NCBI GenBank assembly: GCA_004194705.1
Contig: SADC01001320.1
Coordinates: 248,001 to 312,000 of the forward strand
Origin: Ditylenchus dipsaci
Lineage: Eukaryota > Nematoda > Chromadorea > Rhabditida > Anguinidae
Length of the DNA stretch: 64,000 nucleotides
Direction: 5' to 3'
Position numbers and translations under genes: made by a program. Each line of letters starts with the position of its first letter. The stretch's first letter is position 1. The notes beneath the pieces are model-generated. The model saw only the letters and a program-made list of their open reading frames with translations, made no database searches and was not told the DNA's origin. Positions 44,820-56,800 of this stretch are shown here, piece by piece.

Positions 44820-47160
44820 ACCTTCGACCATTGATTGCAGGATGCTCTTCGGGAATTTTTTGGCTTCTTCAATCTTGCAAACGGCTTTCTTATTTGTCTT
44901 TTTCTCGACACTTTTCATGAGCTTTCAAGGTATTCTAAAAAAATAAATGTTAATTTGTATTCAACTGTGCCACAGTAAACCAAATGACTAAGAAGATAGC
45001 AAATCGATTATCTCAAAGAACAAACAAAAAATTAGGAGGAGAATGCGAAAAAGAACAATAAAAATATTTGTATGGGCAAATGGAGTAGTTATATGTGTTG
45101 TGTGTGTGTGTATTGGTTACGTGTTCCACTGAAGTAGGTGGCAAAACAAGAGGTAGTAGAGGTGTCATTGAGAGGACCCCCTCCCCCTGAAATCTAGTCT
45201 TTTCGCCCAACCAAAACTAGTCCCCCGTTGTTGAGTGGAGCAAGTCTCTGCCCCACTTCTCCTCCCCTCTGATGTTGACAGCCGACTAGAAGAAGAAAGA
45301 GGAGGGAGAAAAAAAGAAGGAATTACTCCAACATACAGTAAACCGGTCGGTCCCTTGTCCACCAGCACAACAATGAGGAGGCTGGCTGCTTGATCGGGAG
45401 AATGGAAAGAAAGAAAACAGAGAAAAATTGACGCATTCAACCGACTACACTGGACCCCTGCGCAGAAGCTCAGGTTAATTCTCCCCTTATTGGTTTACAG
45501 GGTGATAGGAAAACTTAATATTTTTAGTAAAAAATTGAAAACCAATAGCTTCAAATTTATTTAAAGCGAGAAAAAATATTTACGAGTTACGCAAAATAGT
45601 TCAGACAATTAATATCATGCTCAAATATATTTTAACATATCGACAATAATGATAGACGCAAACAAGCAAATAATATTTATTTCCTTTTTTCTGTAAGCAT
45701 TTTCTTCTACGAAAGATCGCAAATATCTACCACTGGTAGAAGATCACACTCACCAATTCCAGCAAGAACATATTTCACTTCTCAACTCCCAGCTTCACAT
45801 CCGTATTTCAAGTATTACTACAAAATTTCCAGCTGCACATCAGAATTTTGAGTTATTGCTTTGGAACTTTCAATTATCGCTTTAGAATTTCCGAGCATTT
45901 GCTTCGGAACACCCACTTTTGCTGCAGGATTTCAAGCTTCGCTGCAGGGTTTCCAGTTATTGCATTGAAATCTCGAGTATTGGCTTCAGAGCATCTACTA
46001 TTCTTCTAAAAAGACGAAAGTGTAAAAATATCAACAGCGGGAAATTCGAAAATATTGCAATATTAGCAAATCTCACCTGAAAAGAAATCATAGACTGATT
46101 AAATTATCGACTTTTCAACCGACTTGTAAGAGCCTGCTCAGGCCTCTGAGCACTTTAAAAAAAGCAAAAAAGTAGCATGCATAATTTGTGATAAAAAAGC
46201 AGTTGAATAATAAAAAATATTTTAGGGTTGACGAGTCGAGGCTTTGATTTCGAGTTTCGGGCTCGAAAACTCGAAAATTTACAAGTTTCGAGTCTCGGTT
46301 CGAGTCGAGGCCTCGAAAGTATCGAGTCCTCGACAACCCTAAAAATGGTACAAAAATTTGAAGTATGAATTTTTTTTCAAAAATGTGGGATTTCAAATTC
46401 AAGTTTTCTCTCACACACACCCTGTAGCCCAGCAATCACCCAAAGAGTAGTAGAAGTAGCAATGAAGGGAGAACATGCGCGCACACAAATGCATGCATTG
46501 TTCGCCCAACTACTGGGGCTGATTAAAGGAGAAAGAGACTGTCAGCAACCACCCAAATCTGTGTGTGTGTCTCGCAAGCCTACTTACCCAGCAGCAGTAG
46601 CAGCCGATCCACCCAGTTGTTCAATGGAGGCTGAAAAACTTTTTGGTTACGAGAGAAGAGAGTCTTCTCCCCTGTTCTGGTTGTGCATTGAAGTGGTGAT
46701 CGTGTTGGGCTGGCTGCATTCCTGCTCCTCCTTCCAATAATTGCATATACACACAACCCGGTCTTCTTCCACTCTCCCAATTGTAGTGGAAATTCGTCGT
46801 CATTAGAGAGGAGGAGGTGGTGTGTATGTGGATGGAGTTCTTGTGTTCTTTTCGCCTACTGGTTTTCGAGTTTGTTCTTCTTCTTCTTCCTCCTCCTAGC
46901 CTGAATCTTCGGCACCAACCTTGCTCCCCTTTTCCCCCACTAGACTGGACCGGATAGTTTGTTGTTGTTGGTTGTTGTGTAAGCCTGTTTTTGTTTTGCA
47001 ACCCTTTCAACCCCCCTTCCAGCCCACCCATTGCTACTTCAACAGTTCACTATATGTTACAGTTCAATTATGTGCCATATAGTTAAGCTGTCCACATGGT
47101 CAGCTATGTTACACTCGACAAACTTACAGTAGTATATAACAAAATCAACTATATGTCGTA
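44820..47160. other. Gene-free stretch with a diverged 22-bp tandem repeat
   Basis: Sequence at 45000-45480 and 46390-47040 is largely free of the window's repeat families and rich in CT/GT simple runs; it could be regulatory DNA of grainyhead, but no motif proves it. A diverged tandem repeat (TTATTGCTTTAGAATTTCAAG-like, about eight units) lies at 45783-45995. ORFs are low complexity. Confidence 0.45.
45783..45995. repeat. Diverged ~22-bp tandem repeat
   Basis: Successive units such as TTATTGCTTTGGAACTTTCA, TTATCGCTTTAGAATTTCCG, TTATTGCATTGAAATCTCGA and TATTGGCTTCAGAGCATC share spacing and core. The array is single-copy in this window. Confidence 0.6.
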
Positions 47161-47167
47161 TTTTCGA

Positions 47168-47610
47168 AGTGCCATGATAGCTCAGTGAGTAAAGTTGCGC
47201 ATGATAAGATAAATTGCCTGAAGTTCGATTCCGCACCGGGTCTTATTTTTCTCAAATCTTACAAGGTAAGGACCCTAACTGTGACCTGGGGAATTTCGAT
47301 AAGTTTTTTTTCTGCGTGTTCTTGCAGAGCGTGTCCAAGTTCCTTACAAATTTGGCTCTCCAGTTCTGAAGATCCACAAACTGTGGTACAAGGGTCACTC
47401 GAAGTTCTAAAAAACCTTGATGCCTATATCGTGGTTTCTGATAACTGACCCGCGGGCCATGGGTCAGTCCTAAAAATTTGTTGGCTTTCAGAGGTTGGGA
47501 GTCAGATTCATAAGGAACATGGGCATTCTCTACTAGAATGAAAAAAAATTATCGAAATTACCCCAGGTCACAGCCAGGGTTCGTCTCTTGTTAGACGATA
47601 AAAAAGAAAC
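47168..47610. repeat. tRNA-like head followed by a foldback
   Basis: TGCCATGATAGCTCAGTGAG and GAAGTTCGATTCCGCACC at 47171-47240 look like the A and B boxes of a tRNA. Arms with TGTGACCTGGGGAATTTCGA at about 47280 and the complement at about 47550-47575 follow. Probably a tRNA-derived repeat and not a working tRNA gene, since the arms between the boxes do not pair well. Confidence 0.55.
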
Positions 47611-47763
47611 CTTTTGTTCTTTTATTTTATGAAAAGTACTCATATTTTGCCGAAACATTTTATTTTTAGGCATCTCAGTTTGTCGAAATTTTCTCAGTGA
47701 AACCTAATTCACAAAGCAGTTTTATAATATTTGGTTGCTGAGATATGACTATAAATTGGAATA

Positions 47764-47949
47764 CAGTCAACTCTCGATAATCCGTCACTCGCTAATCCGT
47801 CACTCTCGATAATCCGTCACCTTCGTGACACTTTGTTTGGTTTTACCTTAAATAAATGAGGCTAATCCGTCACTCGCTAATCCGTCACTCTTGATTATCC
47901 GTCACCCCACGGCCGGTCCCAAGGGTGACGGATTATCGAGAGTTGACTG
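47764..47949. mobile_element. 186-bp CAGTCAACTCTCGATAATCC MITE
   Basis: Perfect termini CAGTCAACTCTCGATAATCC / GGATTATCGAGAGTTGACTG with TA flanks; GTCACTCGCTAATCC repeats inside. Confidence 0.85.
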
Positions 47950-48654
47950 TAGTGACATCTTGATAAGTTATTGTCCAACTGTGCTCAAATCTCAGTCACC
48001 AAATTTTTAAAACAAATGCTGCTCGATTATTCGGATTCCCAATAAATTTTTGCCTACTTGCGTTGTTTCAGAAATGAGTTTGGCAAAAAAATAGCTAATT
48101 TGTGGAAAATTTCAAAAAATCGAAAAAACCACTGCGGTCTGTCATTTTACCATAGTTTCTGCTGTGAAACGGTCAATTGTAACATAGTTGGCTTTTGGAT
48201 GACTAACTATATAGGCAACAACTGTAATAATAGTCAACAAAGATAGTTAACTACGACATAGTCAATACAAATGCATAAAAATGCTGCTGACTACTGTGAG
48301 ACCATGCCCGAAGAAAGTGACCAGTGGGTTTAGATACCTGTTTGCCAAATAGTGCTAGTGATGGAACAGGCAAGACCACCTCACAAAACCAGTCTTGCTG
48401 CCTGGCCTGTTGAACTGTTTGGAGAAGACGAGTTTAGACTGAACATTGGCTGATGTGACATTCAAAATTATGAGAATGCAACAATAGTGGATATGGAGAG
48501 GTAGCAAGGGTGGGCAACTTAAAAATCTAGGCTTCCGAAAATATTGATGCTGGTTGGAAATACAATCGTGACCGCTTAGATCTTTTGACCGGCCAGGTTT
48601 AGTGACCCACTGACACCAAAAACGAGATCTTCGATTAAAGGAGCGGGAAAAGCT

Positions 48655-48965
48655 ACTTAGGTTTGAAAATTGGGCCTTGGTGGCGCAGTGGATTAGCCTT
48701 TGTGTTTTTCGGCCCAAAATTGTGCACAAGTTCGATCCCACCTGGTGGCACGCTATTTCTTTGGCTTATTTGACTATTTTTTTGAAATAATTCAACATTT
48801 TCAGCGCCAGAATCGGAATCAGCTGCCCCAATTATCCCTAGATATTGGTCAAAAAGCCCAAAATAACTAGCTTGCCACCAGGTGGGATTGAACATGTGCA
48901 CGATTTCGGGCCAAAAATCACAAACGCTTATCCACTGCGCCACTGAGGCCGAATTTTCCAACCTA
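48655..48965. repeat. tRNA-headed foldback, second element
   Basis: GGCCTTGGTGGCGCAGTGGA and CAAGTTCGATCCCACCTGG at the left; the inverted copy CCACCAGGTGGGATTGAAC and TCCACTGCGCCACTGAGG at the right. Same build and spacing as 37455-37750. A single, uninverted head lies at about 50025-50110 and another (minus) at about 18635-18720. Confidence 0.75.
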
Positions 48966-50393
48966 AGTAGCTTTTCCGCCTCTTTTAAGTGACCCTATAT
49001 TCAGAGACTCATCAATTTAGTAGTGACCGTCGGTCTCTGTTAAAATGTGCTTTTTATTTAGATAAAGTTTTTTCTTTATTATTTTCTTATTTTTATGTCT
49101 CTTTTAAGCCTTTAGGTTAGACATTCTAAGCATTTTTGCCAATTGTATAACCTTTGTTGATTGTTCTTCATAGAACTTACAAATGTAACTAGAATATCTT
49201 AATTTAATTTTTTTGTCTACATTACATTCATTTGGCGCCGCACTGCTGCCGCACCCACCTTATTCCCTTTGATAGAAGGCCCCATCTTAATATAAAACCC
49301 CCTCTGATAGTAGGCTTCCTCAGAGTTGGAGTGAAAAATATAAGGCCTGGCCTACTATTAGAGGAAATACTGTATATGCCGATGGGATCGCTGGATTTTG
49401 ATTGCCGTACTGCATGTTTCTTGCTCTTCCAACTTTGATGTTTCTATAGTATACAGTCTGATGCTACCCTACGACACATTTTTAATTTCACCTTGTTTCC
49501 ATTTCCTCTGTTTTTTTTTAATTTTATTGGAAAATAAAAATAAATTAAAAAACAAAATAGAAACTTATTCTAAGATATGCCCGTCAGTCTTTATAAGAAC
49601 TCAATGCTTTCTTATTACCTTTTGGGCTAAATTGTACCCCGCAGCCGCCAACTTTTTGCCTTGGTCCGCAAAATTTTCGGTCAAGTTTTTTTTGTCAAAA
49701 TTTGATTTTGAAATTGCTTTTAAAAATGATTTCAAACTCAGTTTTAAATTTAGACAAAAAAAGTTGACAAAAAAATTACTGGGGGACCGAGGTAAAAAGT
49801 TGGTTGTGTGGGGTGCAATCGAGTGGGGGTGCGGGTGCGATGTGTACTCTGATTCTATATTAGACATGCGAGCATCATGATCTTCGCAAGATCCTTGGCT
49901 TCTTCAATTTTGCGAATGGCTTTCTTTTTTCTCTTTTCCTTGTCACTTTTCAAAAGATTTCGAGAACTTCTAAGTCGACTACTTTATATTACTTTTAAGG
50001 GGTAAACCATTTAAGTTTGAAAAAGTGGTTTCCATGGCGCAGTGCGTAAGCGTTCGCGCTTTTTTTCTCAAAATAATGTTGCAGGTTAGATCCCACTTGG
50101 TGGCATGCTATTTATTTTGTCTTGTTTGACCAATGCTGGGGATGATTTGAGTCGCTGATTCCAAATCTGGCGTCAAAAAAGTCTAATCACCCCTATAAAT
50201 GGCCAAACAAGTCACTTATATGACAGTAGCGTCGATTTTTCGATGTTACACGACCTCACAAAGAAAAGTCCTGAATCTCAACTATGCGAAGATACTGAAT
50301 TTGACGGTTTAGTTTCAAAAAATCTAAGAAAGATATCTGAAATCGACAAAAAAGAAGTTCGGGTACATTTTCCGACTTTTAGGAGGGCGTTTA
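48966..50393. other. Intergenic DNA upstream of grainyhead
   Basis: A foldback around 49630-49810 (TTTTTGCCTTGGTCCGC and complement) produces the 160-codon ORF at 49398-49880, which is low-complexity Phe/Lys and not a gene. A tRNA-headed single repeat lies at 50025-50210. No exon is supported. Confidence 0.5.
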
Positions 50394-50673
50394 CCGTATT
50401 TTCTCTATTTATTACCCCCTCTCTAATAATTACCCCCTCTCTATTAATTACCCCCCATAGGCACCCTGTATCTCAGCTCAAAAAAATTATTTTGCAAATC
50501 TGTTTTTTGCGTTTTTTTAATCACCACGAACTTAGTTGATTCCACTTTTTAGATTTTGGTTGAGCACGCAAAAATCTCAAAATCGAAATATTTTTTTTTC
50601 GATTTTTTAGGGGTTGAAAAATAATTACCCCGGGGTAATTAATAGAGAAAATACGGTATTAGAGAAAATACGG
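50394..50673. mobile_element. 280-bp CCGTATTTTCTCTAT MITE 150 bp upstream of grainyhead exon 1
   Basis: Left terminus CCGTATTTTCTCTATTTATT, TA flanked. The right terminus occurs twice in tandem (AGAGAAAATACGG ending at 50656 and 50673). The interior has TAATTACCCCC units. Confidence 0.8.
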
Positions 50674-50854
50674 TATGTACAGTAAAAGGTGAAAAAAAAT
50701 TCATGTAACATGTGTCAAAAAATGTTTTTTAACGAAAACCTCACAAAAATTAGCGAAATTATCAAATATATGCGTTTTATGTTTTTTTCCATTTTCAAAA
50801 ATATTTTAGACTTCACAATTTTCAGTATGTGCATAGCAGCCGCCTAAATCCACA

Positions 50855-53800
50855 ATGAAATACAACTCTTACGACTCCACGGTGATAGCACCGACTAGCA
50901 GTAGTGGTATGTCGAGCAACGGTCACTTCCAGCTAGAGTCCTCCTCAGTCATCAAGACAGCACCGCCTGGTCGCCAGCCCGACAATTTCTCGCCCAAACA
51001 CGAGCCCATAGATCTGGCACCTCTGTCGCAGTCTAGTCTGCAGGACCTCAGCAAAATGCAGCCCTCTATGGAGCAACAGTTGTATTACATGCAGCCTGGG
51101 GGTAATAGCTCTTCTGGCTATACCAGAGTCTACAATGGACCCCTCCAGGAACTCAGGTAAATAGGCTGACTTTTTTTTAGAAAATATCATGTTGGAACCG
51201 TTGTTTAGGCAATGGTTAATTTACTTATTTTTTTAAGTTCGCGTTTTTTTAAATTTATTTTTTTCTTGTTTGGGAAACCTTTTTGAGGACATGCTAACTT
51301 GAGCTAACCGGTCTTTACGAAGTCACTTTCCTTTAAATATAAGACAGTTCGTACCGGTGTGAACTGGGAGCACTTAACCTTTGCCCCCACCACTCAATTA
51401 ACCTTGACCCCACCAGCAAATCAGCTTGGGGACCAAGGCAAAATTTTTTCCATTTTTTAATACCAATAATTTTTTTGAATAAAAATAATCAAAAAGTGCA
51501 AATAAATTGTTTTTGAGACCTGTGTTTTAAGATTTTAAAATGGAAAATTTCAAATGAAAATTTTTTTCCTTGGTCCCCCAAGCTGATTAACTGGTGGGGG
51601 TAAAGGTAAATTTAGCCGTGAACTGTCCTTTTACCATTTCCCTTTGACTGGGTAAAAAACATATTGCCAAACTAATTCGCCCCCCTGTTCGATTGCACCT
51701 GCACCCCCAACTTTTTGCCTTGGTCACCCAAGGCGAAATTTTTGGCCAATTTTTTTTGTTAAAATTTTATTTTAAAATTCACGTGAAAATGATTAAAAAT
51801 TATTTAAAGGTCAATTACAATTGAATTTCGACAAAAAAAAACAGTTGACCACAAATTTTACCTTGGGGGATCAAGGCGGTGCGGAAAGTGTGCCTGAAAA
51901 TAGAAGAAGTTGAGGTCAAATATTAACAACCTTTTGCTATTTCTCGAGTGTTCTCAGTGTAGCCAGTGCCAGTATCAAGTTCAAACACCTATGGCCAGCC
52001 GCTTCATACCCCGAAATCTTCCCCCCCCCCCCTATAGTCCAGAAATGTTTGGGCTCTAGTAAACAATCCGTTTCCATTTTTTGCTTTGGTCCCCCCTGTT
52101 GTTTTTTTATCGAAAAACAGCTTGGTCCCCCTGTCCATAATGGTTATGTTATTATGGTGATTGCATCACCTTAACCATGATCACCTTCAAAACAACAGGC
52201 GGGACCAAGCTGTTTTTCGATAAAAAAACAACAGGGGGGACCAAGGCAAAAAATGGAAACGTATTGTTTACTAGAGCCATGTTTGACCCAAATTCTATAT
52301 TTATCATGTTTAGCAAGCAATATAACACGGAGTACATGAATGTAGCTATGGCCGCCTACCCTAACCTGTCCCACCCGAACATGTCTTCGGTGGTGTTCCC
52401 CAGCTCTTCCTCTATAGCTTCATCATCCAACAGCAATAACTCCAACAACAACAGTAATGCCAGTAATAACAACAATAATAATAACAACAACCATGGAGAA
52501 TGGCGCAATATGTCCACTGCTTCAGACCACTACGGCGGCTACTTGACAGTGCAACAGCAGCAGAGGGGTGGAAATTCTTCTGGAATCAGTGCTAGCACTG
52601 GTCAACTACATGCCCACTATGTGGCTGCACACCAACAACATCAGCAGGAATTAGGTGGGCATAGATTTAAAAATTTTTTTTGACTTGAAATTGAAAAAAA
52701 ACAGAATAGCCGGTCATTGAATGTAAAATAAACATTAACACTTTTTCATGGCCTTTCAAAGTGTGACAGTAAGTGAATTTTACCCAAACTTCATGGCGCA
52801 AGAGGTAAAGTGGGGGATTTCGTTGTGCCAATATTAGAGAAAATTGTATTTTATTTAAAATACTTGACTAAAAAAACAACCAATTGTTCTCAAAATTTGT
52901 CAAAGATAATATAAAAAAAACTCCAAAATTTCAGGTCTACACCACCACCACCAGCACAACCACCAGTATGGAGGTCTAAAAGCACTGGTCCACAACTCTT
53001 TGCCACTCAATGGGCTATTGGAGAGATGGTCTTGTCGCCTGTGGACTCAGGTATTGGGGCTGACCTATCATTGCTGGAGCAGGCCAAGAGCGAGCTGCTC
53101 TTCAACTCTGTGGTAGTTCAACAGCAGCAGCAGCAGCAAAGAGAACTATGTGGTGGTGTCATATCCCATGTCCAACAACCCGCTTCCTGCTCATCTTCCG
53201 CTGGAGTGATCGACTTGCTGGCACATTCTCAAGGTAGGTAGAAATATTAGGTCGTCTACATCGATTTTTTTACTATTTTCCAAAAGTTGACCACTAATTA
53301 TGGCCTAAAATTTATGCGGGCGAGGGGGAGGTGGCCGATTTTTTTTTCAGCGGAGGAGAGGTGCGGGGGTGAGCAAGCTGGGAGCGGGGCAGTGGCGGGG
53401 GTGCGTGATTAATTTGCAAGCGTGGTGACTGAAAATTTTCGAAACAGTAATCCAGAATGAACCTTGAAGGCTTTTGCCACCCATCTGACGTCAAAGCCAC
53501 GATATTGCCACTCCAGCCAGCCTTAGTCAAATGGCTAAATAAACCCTAATTTAGGCAGACTAGAGGTCAGAGAAGAGAGTTTGGGCATGAGCCACAGAGA
53601 TTCCTCGTCGCCCACAGTGATCTTAAAGCTAGAGAATTCCCTGGGTTTTCAATATTGCCTAGAGGCGCCTATAAGTACATCAATCAGAAGGAGGACGATA
53701 GGATGACCTACGTCAACAAAGGACAATTCTACAGCATATCCATGGACTACATTCCAGACCAGTGCAAACCTTTAAAGAGTTCTACTGTGCGGGTCAGTGT

Positions 53801-56800
53801 ATTTAAAATTTAAAAAATGACCAAAGTGGTTTTTAAACACTACAATTACTAGTATTTCTTCTTTGATGTGCAGAACAGAATTATGTGCTGAATTTTTCTG
53901 TTTTCTGTTTTTTGAGACGGTGACTTTTGCACAAAAAATTCTTTTTTTTTTCAAAAAATCACATGAATTAGTGGATTCGTGCTCACCATGAACGATTTGC
54001 TAAAAAACTGCTCTTTAAAATTATAAATTGGCTGTCATATCTCATTTCCACTCAAGACAACAAATATTAAATTTTGAAAAAATTTAAATACTCAATATTT
54101 AAATGTGTGTTGTCTCGAGTGGAATTTGAAATTTGATAGTTTTTTCATTTTAAAAGCAATTTTATAAGCAAATGCACTATGTTAAACATGAATCGAGTGG
54201 CAAAATTGAGGGTCTGTCTAGGGATTTTTTTCAAATAACTTAGGTCACTTTTCAAAAATAATTTTTTTTCGTCAGAAAAATTGTCATTCCAAAAAAATTC
54301 AACTAAAATTTATAAATTCTGTTAATAACACCTATTAAAAACAATTTTTGATTGCAGAGTCTGGTGATGATAGTGTTCCGAGAAGACAAGACATACGAGG
54401 AAGAAATCAAGACCTGGCAACTCTGGCACAAACGCCAGCACACAGCCAAGCAGAGGATACTGGAGGTGGACTCCAAGAACTCCTCGGGCATCATTGGCCA
54501 GATCGAGGGTTAGTTTACTATGAAAATTTTGCATCAAAATTTATTGCTATTCTGGCCTATTTCTAGAGGTAGCTCACAATGCAATCCAATTCTGCTGGAA
54601 TCCCAACGAACAACCCACTGTAAAGGTTTGATTTATGGCGAAAAAAGTGGGGAAGAACTGCGAAAGTTGGACGATAGCCGAATTTTGATTTCACAACTCC
54701 ATGTCAAGTTCGATTCCGCTAGCAGGGCGCAGAGTTTTTTTTACGTAAATTTGATTTTACGACCCCATATCAAGTTCGATTCGCTTCTCACTCCGGATTC
54801 ACCTAGAAGAAGTTAAAAAACGACTCAAAATAAGGCAAAAATAAGAGTTTTACTTCTTCCAAGTTCTAAAAAAACAGTCAACATGTAATTTTTTACAAAA
54901 TTACAGAGCTCTCGAACAATGCATTATATGGTACCTTTTCATGTATATTTTTCGAGAAAAGCTATTTTTTATGCGGCTAAACGACCATTTTTCTTAGATT
55001 TCTGTGATTTTGACCAAAAATGCACACCTTTCTGTTGATGGTCTAAACATTTTGCATAACAATCAAAAATAAAACTTTGACCTACCAAACAATAGCCACA
55101 AAGTATAAGTCGTAATTTTTAATTGTTTTTATGTAGCGTAGAGTTTTGTATGGATGTTACTGAGTGAGGCAGGCCTTTGTCCACCTCAAAAAACGATAGT
55201 TGTTAGAAAAATGACTTCGTAAAAAAAATTTCAAACGAAATTCCGGTACTAAATTGTAGAGTTACCACAAAAATACCCAAAAAATTTTCTTATTTGCTAA
55301 ACTTTGATTTTTTAGGTGAGTATAGCTGTACAGTGTCTGTCCACTGATTTCAGCACTCAAAAAGGCGTCAAAGGTATATATTGCTATTGAAATTTTGAAG
55401 CTCATTGCGTTTTACAGGTCTTCCTCTGCACATCCAAATTGACACCTACGACGAGGCCGATGACAAAATCCCCTTTCACAGAGGCTACTGCCAAATCAAG
55501 GTGTTTTGTGACAAGGTTGGTTAATTCAGGAAAAATTAGAAGAACATGTTTCAGATTCACACAATTTAACTAAAATTTTATGAAAAAAAAACATTCAGGA
55601 CAAAAATTTCAAACACCTGCAAAAAGCATAAAAATACAAAAACAGGGTGTAGCAAGGGATTCCCCATTCCCCACACTCCCATTTCGAGATGGCCATAACT
55701 TTTTACCTAGGTCATTTTTAGAAATTCTGTTTTTACAGACCAATTTTTCTCGATTTTCGCTCGGTCGCTCGGTGTTTCGGGTTTTAGCCATACGAGGGCC
55801 TCTCACAGACCAGAATCAAAACCACAGGGGGGACCATGCGAAAATCGTGTTTTTCACATCATACACCAAAAAAATATTGTCGGCGAGAAAAGTCGTTCTG
55901 TAAAAACAGAATTTCGAAAAACGATCTAGGTAAAAAGTTGTGGCCATCTCAAAATGGGGTAATTTCTTGTTACACCCTGTATTTTGGGTTTTGTATTTTC
56001 GTATTTTCAAATTGTATTTTCAAATTTGTCCCAAAGGCACAGTAATAATCTTTTGCATGCTTAGGGAGCCGAGAGAAAGTTGCGCGACGAAGACAAAAGA
56101 GCAAATAGACGAAAGAATACTGGAGGTAGCACTAGTAGTGGATTAGCGCCAGGTAACACAAGTGCCTATGTGTTATGTGTGTCCTTGTGTTGCTTGTCTG
56201 TCCACTACGTCATTTTTCACCTTTTTCGTACCTGACCCGAAATCTCAAAAGACCTTAGTATGAATTGGCTCAGAAACTAGCGCACTAACAATTATTTGCC
56301 TTGTTTGTATAGAGCCACAGTCTTTTTTGGCTCCTAGTGGCAGCATAGGTGTACTCAGGATTTTCGGGCAGGGGATGGGCTGGCTAAATAGGCTAAAAAT
56401 CCTGACGGGGACTAAGAAGGCTGAAAAAAGCTAAAAAAATACTGACGGGGGAGGGGGTGTTGTAGCCTGGCTAGCCCCGTTCCCCCGGGTTCACCTATGG
56501 GGGGATTCAGGGCTTCATTAGCTGGTGGGAGTACAGTTAAATCCCGTAGGAAATCGCATTGAAAATTTCTCTGGTATAAAAAATGTAAGACTCCTCACCA
56601 AAATACCTTGAAACCGCAAAAGCATTGGGCAATCCAGGTGCTTGTGACTGTGTATGTGTCTTCACAGCTTATGTATGTCTCGAGTCTATCAATTATTGTG
56701 CTCAAACAAAAGCAAAATAACTAAATATTGTCCGTCAACATAAATCGAATAACAAACCAGCTTTGCTTATCTAAATTCTAGGGTGCCAACCGGAAGATGC

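Larger units (their letters stand above)
41160..44820. other. Intergenic DNA downstream of RGS: foldbacks, no supported gene
   Basis: Mostly unique sequence at 41165-41640, with AATAAA at 41432-41437, could include a distal RGS 3' end, but nothing links it. A foldback with the GC-hairpin core (copy 3, inverted, about 42130-42350) lies inside CATTTGGGC arms (about 41775 and 42465-42490). A second foldback is at 42860-43350. The ORFs here lack motifs. Confidence 0.45.

Noticed and set aside
45013..47031. Several ORFs of 65-136 codons between RGS and grainyhead
   Set aside because: Low-complexity, no motif, no consistent splice phase; sequence looks non-coding.
47171..47243. tRNA gene
   Set aside because: Good A and B boxes but poor stem pairing and an attached foldback; called a tRNA-derived repeat.
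49398..49880. 160-codon ORF, the longest but one in the window
   Set aside because: It is a translation of inverted repeat and AT-rich DNA (Phe/Lys/Leu-rich, no motif, mirrored by an antisense ORF).
52177..52313. Upstream extension of grainyhead exon 2 (starting [14 protein letters not shown])
   Set aside because: The stretch before 52314 is a palindrome of GGGGGACCAAGGC; the TTTAG acceptor at 52313 gives exact phase with exon 1.
54357..54566. ORFs starting inside grainyhead exons 5-6 (for example [16 protein letters not shown])
   Set aside because: Out-of-frame shadows of the conserved DNA-binding domain exons.
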